Shown here piece after piece: positions 20,802 through 28,965 of a stretch of DNA of 64,000 nucleotides. This DNA is from Nocardioides aurantiacus (GTDB lineage: Bacteria; Actinomycetota; Actinomycetes; Propionibacteriales; Nocardioidaceae). The DNA lies in NCBI RefSeq assembly GCF_003752505.1, contig NZ_RKHO01000001.1:3596001-3660000 (forward strand), read 5' to 3'. Every line of letters begins with the position of its first letter. Positions within the stretch are counted from its first letter, which is position 1. A program made the translations under genes and the position numbers. Under the pieces are notes generated by a model. It ran no database searches. It was not told where the DNA came from and saw only the letters and a list, made by a program, of their open reading frames with translations.

Positions 20802-20875
20802 CATCTGCTGCGGTGGTGTGCACCCAGAACGGGCGGACCGGCCTTGTTCACATGCACTAACCCCGCGTTACATGC
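20802..20875 (-). repeat. 74-base dispersed repeat, copy B (inverted relative to A)
   Basis: Reverse-complement copy of A: it matches box 1 at all but one position (GTTAGTG instead of GTTATTG), shares the first 12 bases of the variable segment (AAGGCCGGTCCG region) with copy A, and diverges afterwards. Box 2 reads TGCACACCACCGCA then GCAGATG. Its outer end is 40 bases beyond the fba stop codon. Confidence 0.85.
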
Positions 20876-20915
20876 GGATCCACGCCCACGCCCACGCCCA
20901 CGACCGCCCCGCCCG

Positions 20916-21947
20916 TCAGCCGATGGAACGGCCGGAGGCGCGGAGGTGCTCGCAGGCCTCGACGACGCGGGCGGCCATGCCGGCCTCGCCGGCCTTGCCC
21001 CAGGCGCGGGGGTCGTACTGCTTCTTGTTGCCGACCTCGCCGTCGATCTTGAGCACGCCGTCGTAGTTGCTGAACATGTGGGCGGCGACGGGGCGGGTGA
21101 AGGCGTACTGGGTGTCGGTGTCGACGTTCATCTTGACCACGCCGTAGGACAGCGCCTCGGCGATCTCCTCCGGGGTCGAGCCGGAGCCGCCGTGGAAGAC
21201 CAGGTGGAAGGGCTTGGAGCCGGCGTCGAGGCCGAACTCCTGCACCACGGCGTCCTGGGCGTCCTTGAGGACCGAGGGGCGCAGCTTGACGTTGCCGGGC
21301 TTGTAGACGCCGTGCACGTTGCCGAAGGTCAGCGCGGTCATGAAGTAGCCGTGGTCGCCGTGGCCGAGCGCCTTGGCGGTGGCGATGGCGTCCTCGGGGG
21401 TGGAGTAGAGCTTGTCGTTGATCTCGTTGTCGACGCCGTCCTCCTCGCCACCGACGACGCCGACCTCGATCTCCAGCACGATCCGCGCGGCCTGGCAGGC
21501 CTCGTGGAGCTCCTGGGCGATCTGGAGGTTCTCCTCGAGCGGCACCGCGGAGCCGTCCCACATGTGGCTCTGGAACAGCGGCTCCTGACCACCCTTGACC
21601 CGCTCGGCGGACAGGGCGAGCAGCGGGCGGACGAAGCCGTCGAGCTTGTCCTGGGGGCAGTGGTCGGTGTGGAGCGCGATGTTGACGGGGAACTGCTTGG
21701 CCACCTCACGGGCGTAAGCCGCGAAGGCGACCGAGCCGGTGACCATGTCCTTCACGGTGGGGCCGGAGAGGTACTCCGCACCGCCGGTCGAGATCTGGAT
21801 GATGCCGTCGGACCCCGCCTCGGCGAACCCGGCCAGCGCGGCGTTGAGGGTCTGCGACGAGGAGACGTTGATGGCCGGGAAGGCGAACTCCTGCGACTTC
21901 GCGGTGTCCAGCATCTCGGCGTACTTCTCGGGGGTGGCGATGGGCAT
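20916..21947 (-). CDS. fba: class II fructose-bisphosphate aldolase
   Basis: A 343-residue zinc aldolase that splits fructose 1,6-bisphosphate in glycolysis and condenses it in gluconeogenesis. Class II blocks: FAFPAINVSSSQTLNAAL near residue 21, IQISTGGAEYLSG near 50-62, the zinc/catalytic block ALHTDHCPQDK with D95 and H96, EIEVGVVGGEEDG in the middle, and FHGGSGS near 250. The length fits the class IIA long form of actinobacteria. ATG 21947 has AGGAG 8 bases upstream. It is transcribed alone; repeat copy B lies 40 bases beyond its stop. Confidence 0.97.
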   Translation of the reverse strand: MPIATPEKYAEMLDTAKSQEFAFPAINVSSSQTLNAALAGFAEAGSDGIIQISTGGAEYLSGPTVKDMVTGSVAFAAYAREVAKQFPVNIALHTDHCPQDKLDGFVRPLLALSAERVKGGQEPLFQSHMWDGSAVPLEENLQIAQELHEACQAARIVLEIEVGVVGGEEDGVDNEINDKLYSTPEDAIATAKALGHGDHGYFMTALTFGNVHGVYKPGNVKLRPSVLKDAQDAVVQEFGLDAGSKPFHLVFHGGSGSTPEEIAEALSYGVVKMNVDTDTQYAFTRPVAAHMFSNYDGVLKIDGEVGNKKQYDPRAWGKAGEAGMAARVVEACEHLRASGRSIG

Positions 21948-22062
21948 CGGCGGGACTCCTCGGCGGCGGGGACGGCAGGTGGGTGCAGCGGGTGGCCGCG
22001 GCGGGCGGCGACTGGATTTCCACCCTAGTGGACCCGTCCGACGCCGCCGTAGTCTCGCCGCC

Positions 22063-22380
22063 ATGCCTCCCCTCGGGCGCGAGTCCCGCGCGCTGGTCGC
22101 CTTCGTCCTCGCCGCCGCGCTGCTCCTCACCGGACTGTCCAACCTCGGCGTCGCGGTCTACCGCTCGCTGGAGTCGCTGCTGCCCTTCGTCGGCCAGCCC
22201 GACCTGCTGGCCGCCGTCATCGGGCTGGCGCTGTCGGTGCTGGTGCTCGTCGTGGGCCGCGGCGCCGCCCGGGGCCCCGCCCGCGACGTGTGGCACCACC
22301 TCGCCGTCGCGGCCAGCTGGCTGGCCCTGCTGCTGGTGCTGATGGCGCTGCTGACCCTGGTCGCCGCGCTCCTCGGCTGA
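22063..22380 (+). CDS. small membrane protein with three predicted helices
   Basis: A 105-residue protein from ATG 22063 (MPPLGRESRALVAFVL). Hydrophobic segments at about residues 10-33, 44-62 and 77-103 are separated by short polar loops (SLESLLPFVGQPDL and GRGAARGPARDVWHHL). The plus/minus charge pattern puts the N-terminus inside. The gene is divergent from fba and convergent with the MpaB-like gene, sharing a stop-codon hairpin at 22374-22393. I recognise no family; function unknown. Confidence 0.65.
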   Translation: MPPLGRESRALVAFVLAAALLLTGLSNLGVAVYRSLESLLPFVGQPDLLAAVIGLALSVLVLVVGRGAARGPARDVWHHLAVAASWLALLLVLMALLTLVAALLG

Positions 22381-22393
22381 GGTCGTTCAGCCG
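22374..22393. terminator. short bidirectional hairpin spanning two convergent stop codons
   Basis: CGGCTGA (22374-22380) pairs with TCAGCCG (22387-22393) around GGTCGT. Each arm contains one stop codon of the converging genes, the same design as at 16212-16231. Confidence 0.45.
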
Positions 22394-23331
22394 TGCGGCC
22401 GCACCGGCGGCACGACCTCGCCCCGACGGACCCGACGGTCGTGGACCCGCTGCATCCGCGCCTCGCGTCGCCGCCGTGCGGCGCGGCCCCGCGGGCTCTC
22501 GACGTACGCCGAGAACGCCCGTCGTCGACTGGGCCACCAGCTCTCCTGCGCCCGGATCACCCAGCGCATCACCACGGTGACGACGGCGCCGGCCACCCGC
22601 CCGGGCTCGCCCGTGCGGTGCAGCTCGCGCACCCGCGGCGGCATCAGCAGCAGCGCCTGGGTGCGGGCGAACCAGTGCATCGGCGGCGGGAAGAAGCGGT
22701 CGGCGTACTGCTGGACCATGCCGCGCGCCAGCTCGTGGCCGTCGTCGGTCGAGGGCCACGGCCGCGCCTCGAACTCCTCCGCGAAGCGCCGCATCCCGGC
22801 GAGGTCGTCGGGCAGGCCCGTCACCGGCCCGTGCTCGCCGCGGAACAGCGCGCCGAGGTCGCGCAGGAAGTGGTGCCAGGCGACGTCGAGCGTGGGTGAC
22901 TGCGGCGGCAGCCCGAGGGTCTCGCGCATCCGCGGCACGAAGGTCGCGATCGCGCACAGCGTGTAGACGTACTCGTCGTTGTCGCCGAACGCGCCGGGGA
23001 ACTGTCGCGCCAGGCCGAGGTGGTAGCGGTTGAGCCGCTCCACCGAGGCCCGCGTCTGCGGCGAGGACGAGCCGTGCCGGAACCACGTCAGGAGGTACGC
23101 CGACCCGTCGGCGAACCGCTGCTCGCCGCGGTGCAGCAGCTTGCCGGTGCCGACCAGCGTCGCCGCCGCAGTCGGGGGCACGGCGGTCTGCGCGGTGGTG
23201 ACCAGCAGGGTCAGGTTGACGATGGGCAGGTTGAGCTGGTGCTCGGCGAGCAGCCGCATCACCTCGTCGTACTCCGTCTCGGGGTCGAGCGCCTCGATCC
23301 GGCGCGGCAGCCACGTCCAGGGAGCGGGCAC
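22387..23331 (-). CDS. probable oxygenase MpaB/Lcp-like (DUF2236) family protein
   Basis: A 314-residue protein beginning MPAPWTWLPRRIEALDPETEYDEVMRLLAEHQ, the usual opening of MpaB-like proteins. It is rich in helix-forming stretches with histidine/arginine pairs (GTGKLLHRGEQRF, LDVAWHHFLRDLG, MHWFARTQALLL). By family these are heme-binding oxygenases related to latex-clearing protein and mycophenolic acid enzyme MpaB; the substrate cannot be deduced. The C-terminus is very basic. It starts 3 bases after the stop of the rRNA/tRNA methyltransferase gene and ends the srtE-pyrE-dedA-trmH operon. The family call rests on overall resemblance, not on one decisive motif. Confidence 0.65.
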   Translation of the reverse strand: MPAPWTWLPRRIEALDPETEYDEVMRLLAEHQLNLPIVNLTLLVTTAQTAVPPTAAATLVGTGKLLHRGEQRFADGSAYLLTWFRHGSSSPQTRASVERLNRYHLGLARQFPGAFGDNDEYVYTLCAIATFVPRMRETLGLPPQSPTLDVAWHHFLRDLGALFRGEHGPVTGLPDDLAGMRRFAEEFEARPWPSTDDGHELARGMVQQYADRFFPPPMHWFARTQALLLMPPRVRELHRTGEPGRVAGAVVTVVMRWVIRAQESWWPSRRRAFSAYVESPRGRAARRRREARMQRVHDRRVRRGEVVPPVRPHG

Positions 23332-23334
23332 GGC

Positions 23335-24030
23335 TCAGCCCCGCCAGGCGGTGTCGAGGTCGGCGTGCCGCACGACCCAGGCGTGCATCGCGACGGCCGC
23401 CGCGGCAGAGGCGTTGATGGAGCGGGTGGAGCCGAACTGCGCGATCGAGAAGGTGCCGTCGCAGGCCTGGCGGGCGCCCTCGGAGAGGCCCGGCCCCTCC
23501 TGCCCGAACAGGAAGCACACCGCGCGCGGCACCTCCCAGGTCTCGAGGTGGCGCGAGCCGGGCAGGTTGTCCACGCCCATCAGCGCCACCCCGCGCTCGT
23601 GGAGGTACGCCGCCAGGGCCGGCACGTCCGGGTGGTGCCGGACGTGCTGGTAGCGGTCGGTGACCATCGCGCCACGCCGGTTCCAGCGGCGGTTCCCGAC
23701 GATGTGCACCTCGCGGGCGAGGAACGCGTTGGCGGTGCGGACCACGGTGCCGATGTTGAAGTCGTGCTGCCAGTTCTCGATCGCGACGTGGAAGTCGTGG
23801 CGACGCGTGTCGAGGTCGGCCACGACCGCCTCGAGGCGCCAGTAGCGGTAGCGGTCGACGACGTTGCGCCGGTCGCCGTCGCGCAGCAGGTCGGGGTCCC
23901 ACTGCGGCCCCTCGGGCCACGGGCCCTCCCACGGGCCGACGCCGACCTCGGCAGGGCCGTGCGGCACGGGGTCGTACGGCGCCCGCGGCTCGTCCGGCGA
24001 CTCCGGGGTCGGCGGCGGGGACCCGCTCAC
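23335..24030 (-). CDS. TrmH/SpoU-family RNA 2'-O-methyltransferase
   Basis: A 231-residue SPOUT methyltransferase. The knot motifs are present: motif 1 ENWQHDFNIGTVVRTANAF near residue 85, motif 2 region CFLFGQEGPGLSEGA near 175, and motif 3 FSIAQFGSTRSINASAAAAVAMHAW near 195-220, with the catalytic arginine of motif 1 (VVRTAN). The N-terminal ~50 residues are proline-rich and variable. It methylates a ribose in tRNA or rRNA using S-adenosylmethionine; the site is unknown. GTG 24030 overlaps the dedA stop (GTGA), so translation is coupled. Confidence 0.9.
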   Translation of the reverse strand: MSGSPPPTPESPDEPRAPYDPVPHGPAEVGVGPWEGPWPEGPQWDPDLLRDGDRRNVVDRYRYWRLEAVVADLDTRRHDFHVAIENWQHDFNIGTVVRTANAFLAREVHIVGNRRWNRRGAMVTDRYQHVRHHPDVPALAAYLHERGVALMGVDNLPGSRHLETWEVPRAVCFLFGQEGPGLSEGARQACDGTFSIAQFGSTRSINASAAAAVAMHAWVVRHADLDTAWRG

Positions 24031-24710
24031 GCCGCCGGGCCGCCCGCGCGCTTCTCGGCCCGGATGCTGCGCACCCGGGTCACCACGAAGAAGCCGACGG
24101 CGGCCACCACGAGCGCGATCACGACGTTCTGGAAGGTGCCGACGTAGGGGCCGACCGTGTCCCACTGCTCGCCGAGGAGGTAGCCCGCCATCACGAACAC
24201 GCTGTTCCACACCAGGCTGCCGAGCAGCGTGTAGAGCGTGAACAGGCCGAACGACATCCGCTCCAGGCCGGCCGGCACCGAGATCAGGCTGCGGAAGATC
24301 GGCACCATCCGCCCGAAGAAGACCGCCTTGCCGCCGTGGCGGGCGAACCACGCCTCGGTCTTCTCGAGGTCCTCGGTCTTGACGAGCGGCACGCGCTCCC
24401 ACACGGCGTACATCCGACGGCGGCCGAGGCCGGCGCCGATGCCGTACATCGCCCAGGCACCCACCAGCGAGCCGAGCGTGGTCCAGAAGATGGCGCCCCA
24501 CAGCGTGAAGTCGCCGCGGCTCGCGGCGAAGCCCGCGAACGGCAGGATGATCTCGCTGGGGATGGGCGGGAACAGGTTCTCCAGCGCCACGGCCAGCCCC
24601 GCGCCGGGACCGCCGAGCTTCTCCATGAGGTCGACGGCGAAGCCCGCGAGCCCGCCGAGGTCCTCGGACCCGCTGGCGGCCAGGGGCAGGACGTGCCCGA
24701 GCGCGCTCAC
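24027..24710 (-). CDS. DedA family membrane protein
   Basis: A 227-residue membrane protein of the DedA (VTT/SNARE-associated) family. Diagnostic features: the re-entrant loop ENLFPPIPSEIILPFAGF with conserved E and PPIPSE, followed by the second block FGRMVPIFRSLISVPAGLERMS with the two conserved arginines. About four to five hydrophobic segments are visible. Members move undecaprenyl phosphate or other lipids between leaflets. GTG 24710 overlaps the pyrE stop, and the stop overlaps the trmH start, both by GTGA. Substrate not determined. Confidence 0.92.
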   Translation of the reverse strand: MSALGHVLPLAASGSEDLGGLAGFAVDLMEKLGGPGAGLAVALENLFPPIPSEIILPFAGFAASRGDFTLWGAIFWTTLGSLVGAWAMYGIGAGLGRRRMYAVWERVPLVKTEDLEKTEAWFARHGGKAVFFGRMVPIFRSLISVPAGLERMSFGLFTLYTLLGSLVWNSVFVMAGYLLGEQWDTVGPYVGTFQNVVIALVVAAVGFFVVTRVRSIRAEKRAGGPAA

Positions 24711-25246
24711 CCGTGGACCGCGTCGAGCTGGGCCTTGGTCAGCACCGGGCGCACCTCGAGGCCGACGTCGGCCAGCGGGTTGCTGTCCGCGGGGCTGCGG
24801 TCGATGGCGCACACCACCGTCTCGACGATCGCGCCCGCGTCGCGCAGCGCTCGGGTGGCGTCGCGCACGGCGCCGCCGGTGGTGATGACGTCCTCGACGA
24901 GGGTGACGCGGCGCCCCGCCACGTCGGGCCCCTCGGCCAGCTTGCAGGTGCCGTAGCGCTTGGCCTCTTTGCGCACGAACAGCGCCGGCAGCGAGGTGCG
25001 CGCCGAGAGCACGGTGGCGAGGGGGACGCCGCCGAGCTCGAGGCCGCCGAGCAGCTCGGTGTCCGCGGGCAGCAGCGGCTCCATCCGGGCCACGACGCGG
25101 GCCAGGAGGGCGGGCTGGGCCTCGAAGAGGTACTTGTCGAAGTACTCCGTCGCGACCTGGCCGGAGCGGAGCGTGAACTCGCCGGTCAGGCGGCAGGCGG
25201 CGTCGACGTCGCGGGCGAGCTCGGGGTCCGGGGCGGCGGCGGGCAT
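24707..25246 (-). CDS. pyrE: orotate phosphoribosyltransferase
   Basis: A 179-residue enzyme that transfers orotate to PRPP, giving OMP in pyrimidine synthesis. The PRPP-binding block VTLVEDVITTGGAV lies at 114-127, the flexible catalytic loop FVRKEAKRYGTCKLAEG at 90-106, and the start region FTLRSGQVATEYFDKYLFE fits the family. ATG 25246. The sortase gene ends 11 bases upstream, and dedA overlaps downstream, so pyrimidine synthesis is here co-transcribed with membrane and cell-surface genes. Confidence 0.96.
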   Translation of the reverse strand: MPAAAPDPELARDVDAACRLTGEFTLRSGQVATEYFDKYLFEAQPALLARVVARMEPLLPADTELLGGLELGGVPLATVLSARTSLPALFVRKEAKRYGTCKLAEGPDVAGRRVTLVEDVITTGGAVRDATRALRDAGAIVETVVCAIDRSPADSNPLADVGLEVRPVLTKAQLDAVHG

Positions 25247-25257
25247 GGTGCCAGAGG

Positions 25258-25989
25258 CTACAGCCCGGTCTTGGGCTCGGTCTTGACGAGGTGACCGAAG
25301 GAGATCATCCGGTCGTCGGTGTGGAAGAGCTCCGAGCACGTGGTGAGCGTGATCAGCCGCTGGCCCTTGCGCTGCTCGGGCTGGGCGCCCCCGGCCTCGG
25401 GGTTCTTCGGCACCTCGTCGAGGACCCAGACGCCGGTGAAGGGGATCACCAGCGCCCGCGGGTCGGTGTCGAGGCGGTAGGTGTACGTCGCGTCGACGGT
25501 CTCCACGAGCACCTGGTCGCCCGGCCGCAGCTCGGGCATCCGACGCAGCGGCTCGCCGTGGGTGACCCGGTGCGCGGCCAGGGCGTAGTTGCCCTTCGCG
25601 CCCGGGTCTGCGGTGTCCTCGAAGTGGCCGTAGCCCTTGGCCAGGACCGCGTCGCTGGTGCCCTCCAGCACGGGCACGACGTAGTCGTCGCCGAACTTGG
25701 GGATCCGGATCAGGGCCGAGGCACGTCCCTCGGGCACGTAGGCCGGCTCGAGCTTCTCGCCGCCGCCCTCCCACTGCGTGCGCAGCGTGGAGGTGACCTC
25801 CTTCTGGGCCCGCTGCGAGGTCCAGTTGGTGCCCCAGAACTGCCACCCGACGTAGCCGAGCATGACCACGCCAGCCAGCATCATCGCGACGCCGAGCCAG
25901 GTGGTGACGCGGCGGACCAGGCTGGGCCGACCGGCCCGACGACCCGCGGGGGTGGTGGGCTCGGAGGTGCGCCGGGAGGCCTTCGACAT
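25258..25989 (-). CDS. class E sortase
   Basis: A 243-residue membrane transpeptidase. The N-terminus is cytosolic and basic, with a single helix at about residues 29-52 (VTTWLGVAMMLAGVVMLGYVGW), then the beta-barrel. Catalytic residues: H140 (ALAAHRVTHG), C218 (ITLTTCSELF) and R227 (TDDRMISFG). The threonine-rich strand before the cysteine is typical of class E enzymes, which in actinobacteria attach LAxTG-type proteins to peptidoglycan. No sortase substrate is encoded in this window. ATG 25989. It leads a five-gene operon with pyrE, and is divergent from the aminotransferase (79 bases between starts). Confidence 0.93.
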   Translation of the reverse strand: MSKASRRTSEPTTPAGRRAGRPSLVRRVTTWLGVAMMLAGVVMLGYVGWQFWGTNWTSQRAQKEVTSTLRTQWEGGGEKLEPAYVPEGRASALIRIPKFGDDYVVPVLEGTSDAVLAKGYGHFEDTADPGAKGNYALAAHRVTHGEPLRRMPELRPGDQVLVETVDATYTYRLDTDPRALVIPFTGVWVLDEVPKNPEAGGAQPEQRKGQRLITLTTCSELFHTDDRMISFGHLVKTEPKTGL

Positions 25990-26068
25990 GCGGCCATCAT
26001 GACGGCTCGGGCCAGCCCGCCCCGACCGATCCCGGGAACCGGTCGGCCCGCGGGCTAGGTTCGGACGG

Positions 26069-27280
26069 GTGACGCCGCCCCTCACCCCGTCCTCGACCCC
26101 GTCCCCGACCGGTCTCTCCGGCCGGACCGCCCGCCGGCTCGACGGGGTCGGTTCCACGATCTTCGCCGAGATGTCGGCGCTGGCCGTGCGCACCGGCTCG
26201 GTCAACCTCGGTCAGGGGTTCCCGGACGTCTCCGGGCCCGCGGCCGCCGTCGAGGTGGCGTACGACGCGATGCGGGCCGGCCGCAACCAGTACCCGCCCG
26301 GGCACGGCTCCCCCGACCTCGTCGCCGCCGTGGTGCGCCACCAACGACGCCACTACGGCATCGAGCTGACCCCCGAGGAGGTCGTCGTGACCACGGGCGC
26401 GACCGAGGCGGTGGCGGCGGCGGTCCTCGGCCTGGTCGACCCGGGCGACGAGGTGGTGGTGCTCGAGCCCTACTACGACAGCTACCGCGCGATGGTGCAG
26501 TTCGCGGGCGGCGTACGACGGCCGGTGACGCTGCGTGCCCCGGACTACCGCCTCGACGCGGCCGAGCTGGAGGCGGCCGTCACGCCCCGGACCAAGCTCG
26601 TGCTGCTCAACACCCCCCACAACCCGACGGGGCACGTGCTGTCGAGGGCCGAGCTGGAGGCGGTGGCCGACGTCGCCCGGCGTCACGACCTGCTGGTGGT
26701 GACCGACGAGGTCTACGAGCACCTGGTCTTCGACGACCACCGGCACGTGCCGATCGCGACGCTGCCCGGCATGGCCGAGCGCACCGTGTCGATCTCCAGC
26801 TCGGGCAAGACGTTCTCCTTCACCGGCTGGAAGATCGGCTGGGCCACCGGTCCGGCCGCGCTGGTCGCCGCCGTCGAGGGCGCCAAGAACTGGTTGTCCT
26901 ACTCCTCGGGGGCGCCGTTCCAGCCCGCCGTGGCGCATGCGCTGGACCACGAGGAGGACTTCCACCGGGCGCTGCGCGACGACCTGGCGACCAAGCGCGA
27001 CCACCTGTGCGCCGGGTTGGCGGACCTGGGCCTGGAGGTGCACGTGCCGCAGGGCACCTACTTCACGACCACCGACGTCTCGGCGCTCGGCTGGGAGGAC
27101 GGAGAAGCGTTCTGCCTGGCGCTGCCCGAGCGGGCGGGCGTGGTGGCGATCCCCTCGCAGGCGTTCTACGAGGCCGGGTCGGCCGAGGGCCGGCACCTCG
27201 TGCGGTGGGCGTTCTGCAAGGAGCGCGACGTCATCGACCAGGGGCTGCGGCGGCTCCGCGCCGGGCGGCTGCAGGCCTGA
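26069..27280 (+). CDS. PLP-dependent class I/II aminotransferase
   Basis: A 403-residue fold-type I aminotransferase. The PLP lysine is K247 in SISSSGKTFSFTGWKIGW. Other blocks: NLGQGFPD near 46-53, NQYPPGHGSPDL near 73, LLNTPHNPTGHVLS at 179-192, and VVTDEVYEHL at 210-219. The set resembles kynurenine/glutamine aminotransferases and the actinobacterial N-succinyldiaminopimelate aminotransferase DapC; sequence alone does not separate these. GTG 26069 gives a proline/serine-rich leader of about 15 residues that is probably not structured. It stands alone, converging on the membrane protein gene. Confidence 0.9.
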   Translation: MTPPLTPSSTPSPTGLSGRTARRLDGVGSTIFAEMSALAVRTGSVNLGQGFPDVSGPAAAVEVAYDAMRAGRNQYPPGHGSPDLVAAVVRHQRRHYGIELTPEEVVVTTGATEAVAAAVLGLVDPGDEVVVLEPYYDSYRAMVQFAGGVRRPVTLRAPDYRLDAAELEAAVTPRTKLVLLNTPHNPTGHVLSRAELEAVADVARRHDLLVVTDEVYEHLVFDDHRHVPIATLPGMAERTVSISSSGKTFSFTGWKIGWATGPAALVAAVEGAKNWLSYSSGAPFQPAVAHALDHEEDFHRALRDDLATKRDHLCAGLADLGLEVHVPQGTYFTTTDVSALGWEDGEAFCLALPERAGVVAIPSQAFYEAGSAEGRHLVRWAFCKERDVIDQGLRRLRAGRLQA

Positions 27281-27283
27281 GCC

Positions 27284-28588
27284 TCACCAGGGCCCCTGCC
27301 GCCCCGACGGGGGCTGCTGCGGCGGGACGCCGGGGCGACCCGCCTCGGCACGGCGGGCGAACCAGTCGCGGGTCTCGGCGTGCAGCAGCAGCCCGATGAC
27401 CACGGCAGCGGCGAGCTGGACGACCAGCCCGACCGGGAAGGCGGCGATCGCGAGCAGGAACGTCGCACCGGCGCTGACGACCAGTGTCCAGCGGGCCCAG
27501 TTGTGGCCGCGGCGCGCGAGGTAGGCCAGGACGCAGGCGGCGACCGCCCACAGGATCGAGAGCACCAGCACGATCACCATCGACGGCAGCAGCACCTGCT
27601 CGACCGTCTCGGCCGGGACCTGGGCGTCGCGCAGCGCCTGCTGCCACTGCGGGGACTCGCGCAGCGGGTCGAGCACGGCGTCCGGGGAGGCGATCAGGAC
27701 GACGGTGACGACGGTGTAGACGGCCGCGATCGTGCTGGAGAAGATCCAGGTCACCAGGCAGGCGATGGACAGCGGGGCCGGCACCCTGCGGGTGGCGGCG
27801 GTCGCGTTCCGGTCCTGCCCCCGGCCCTGACCCTGGTCCTGCCCCTGGTCCTGCCCCTGGGGCAGCCACGCCGGCGGGGTCTGCTCGGTCCGGGGGGCGC
27901 CGAAGCCGTGGGTCGCGGGCGGCCGACCCCCGCTGCCGCTGGTGCCGTCGGGGTCGACCTTCGGCAGGGTCGCGACGGCCGTCGAGCCGCCGGCCCCGCT
28001 CGCCCCGGCGTCCGAGGACGGGCTCGGCCCGCCGACGCCCGACGCGCCGGGCCGGTCGACCGAACGGGCGCGGTCGCGGTCGTCCTGCGAGCCGGGCGTG
28101 CGGGACGAGCTGTCCGAGCGCGTGGCGGTGGAGCCGCCCCAGGACGACTCGCGCACCGGCCGGCCGGCGTACCAGTCCCGCGCGGGGCCGGACCAGATCA
28201 CCGCGGTCGCCGCCGCCACCAGCGCACCCAGGAGGCCGCCGGTCAACGGCGCGGTGAGCAGCAGCGGCACGGCCGCGACGGTGAGCGCGATCCGGGCCCC
28301 GCGGTGCTTCTGCAGCACGAAGACGCCGGCGACCAGCGCCACGGCCGCGCAGACCGCGGCCACGGTGAGGCCCACGCGCATCAGCTCCAGCGCCTGGGAC
28401 ACGCTCAGCCCGAGTCCTTCCCCCGCCGGCGAGGACAGCGCCTCGGTGACGGAGTCGCGGGTGTCCACCGAGCGCAGCCGCGTGATGCTGTCGAAGACCG
28501 AGACCAGCAGGAACAGCGAGCCGCCGATCACCAGCCCTGCCGCGGTCGTGACCTGGCGGGGTCGGGCGGGGGTGCTGGAGTCGGCCAT
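27284..28588 (-). CDS. membrane protein, two helix bundles joined by a low-complexity linker
   Basis: A 434-residue protein from ATG 28588 (MADSSTPARPRQVTTAAGL). Helices at about residues 14-34, 70-90 and 95-127 form an N-terminal half. A hydrophilic linker of about 130 residues follows (DRARSVDRPGASGVGG and a QDQG repeat encoded by CCCTGGTCCTGC units near 27830-27860). The C-terminal half has about four helices (SIACLVTWIFSSTIAAVYTV, VIVLVLSILWAVAACVLAYL, WTLVVSAGATFLLAIAAFPV, LAAAVVIGLLLHAE). The same pattern of small helix bundles is common in uncharacterised actinobacterial proteins. Function unknown. The upstream region to clpB is filled by repeat copies C and D. Confidence 0.7.
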   Translation of the reverse strand: MADSSTPARPRQVTTAAGLVIGGSLFLLVSVFDSITRLRSVDTRDSVTEALSSPAGEGLGLSVSQALELMRVGLTVAAVCAAVALVAGVFVLQKHRGARIALTVAAVPLLLTAPLTGGLLGALVAAATAVIWSGPARDWYAGRPVRESSWGGSTATRSDSSSRTPGSQDDRDRARSVDRPGASGVGGPSPSSDAGASGAGGSTAVATLPKVDPDGTSGSGGRPPATHGFGAPRTEQTPPAWLPQGQDQGQDQGQGRGQDRNATAATRRVPAPLSIACLVTWIFSSTIAAVYTVVTVVLIASPDAVLDPLRESPQWQQALRDAQVPAETVEQVLLPSMVIVLVLSILWAVAACVLAYLARRGHNWARWTLVVSAGATFLLAIAAFPVGLVVQLAAAVVIGLLLHAETRDWFARRAEAGRPGVPPQQPPSGRQGPW

Positions 28589-28721
28589 GGGGCCATCTTG
28601 CCAAGCGCACGGCTGTCGCCGCCGGTCCGCCCGTCCGCAGGCTCCCGGTCGCGGCCGGACGGACGGCCTGCCGCGCGGCGGCGTACGTCGTGCGCAGCGG
28701 CGTGCGTAGGTGAGGCGATGC

Positions 28722-28795
28722 GCATGTAACGCGGGGTTATTGCATGTGAACAGGGGCCCTCCGGCCGATCTCGGTGCACAGCACCGCGGCAGATG
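28722..28795 (+). repeat. 74-base dispersed repeat, copy C (plus orientation)
   Basis: Box 1 is identical to copy A through CATGTGAACA, followed by a different 22-base variable segment and a perfect box 2 (GGTGCACAGCACC, which can fold as GGTGC-ACA-GCACC). Length is exactly 74 bases, as in A and B. Confidence 0.85.
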
Positions 28796-28804
28796 GGCCG
28801 GCGC

Positions 28805-28845
28805 GACAGACGACCCCGCGTCGTGCGGACGCGGGGTCGCCTGTC
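28805..28845. terminator. 18-bp hairpin between repeat copies C and D, downstream of clpB
   Basis: The arm 28805-28822 (GACAGACGACCCCGCGTC) pairs with 28828-28845 around GTGCG with one mismatch in 18. It lies 120 bases beyond the clpB stop, centred between two inverted repeat copies, and has no U-tract. It would block transcription in both directions and is the only visible terminator for clpB. The motif CGACCCCGCGTCG recurs at 20701-20713 inside the A-B cassette. Confidence 0.65.
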
Positions 28846-28875
28846 GTGCTGATCCCTGGATCGACAGCTCGGTCA

Positions 28876-28950
28876 CATGTGGTGCGGTGCTGTGCACCCG
28901 ACACGCCGGGCATGCGGCATGTCCACATGCAATAACCCCGCGTTACATGG
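28876..28950 (-). repeat. 75-base dispersed repeat, copy D (inverted relative to C)
   Basis: Box 1 on the minus strand begins CCATGTAACGCGGGG and reads TTATTGCATGTGGACA. The variable segment is 23 bases and unrelated to the other copies. Box 2 is GGGTGCACAGCACCGCA followed by CCACATG. With copy C it forms a 229-base inverted pair that starts 15 bases after the clpB stop. Apart from C, D and the hairpin, the 377-base gap 28589-28965 holds nothing recognisable. Confidence 0.82.
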
Positions 28951-28965
28951 GCCCCGCCGCCGACC

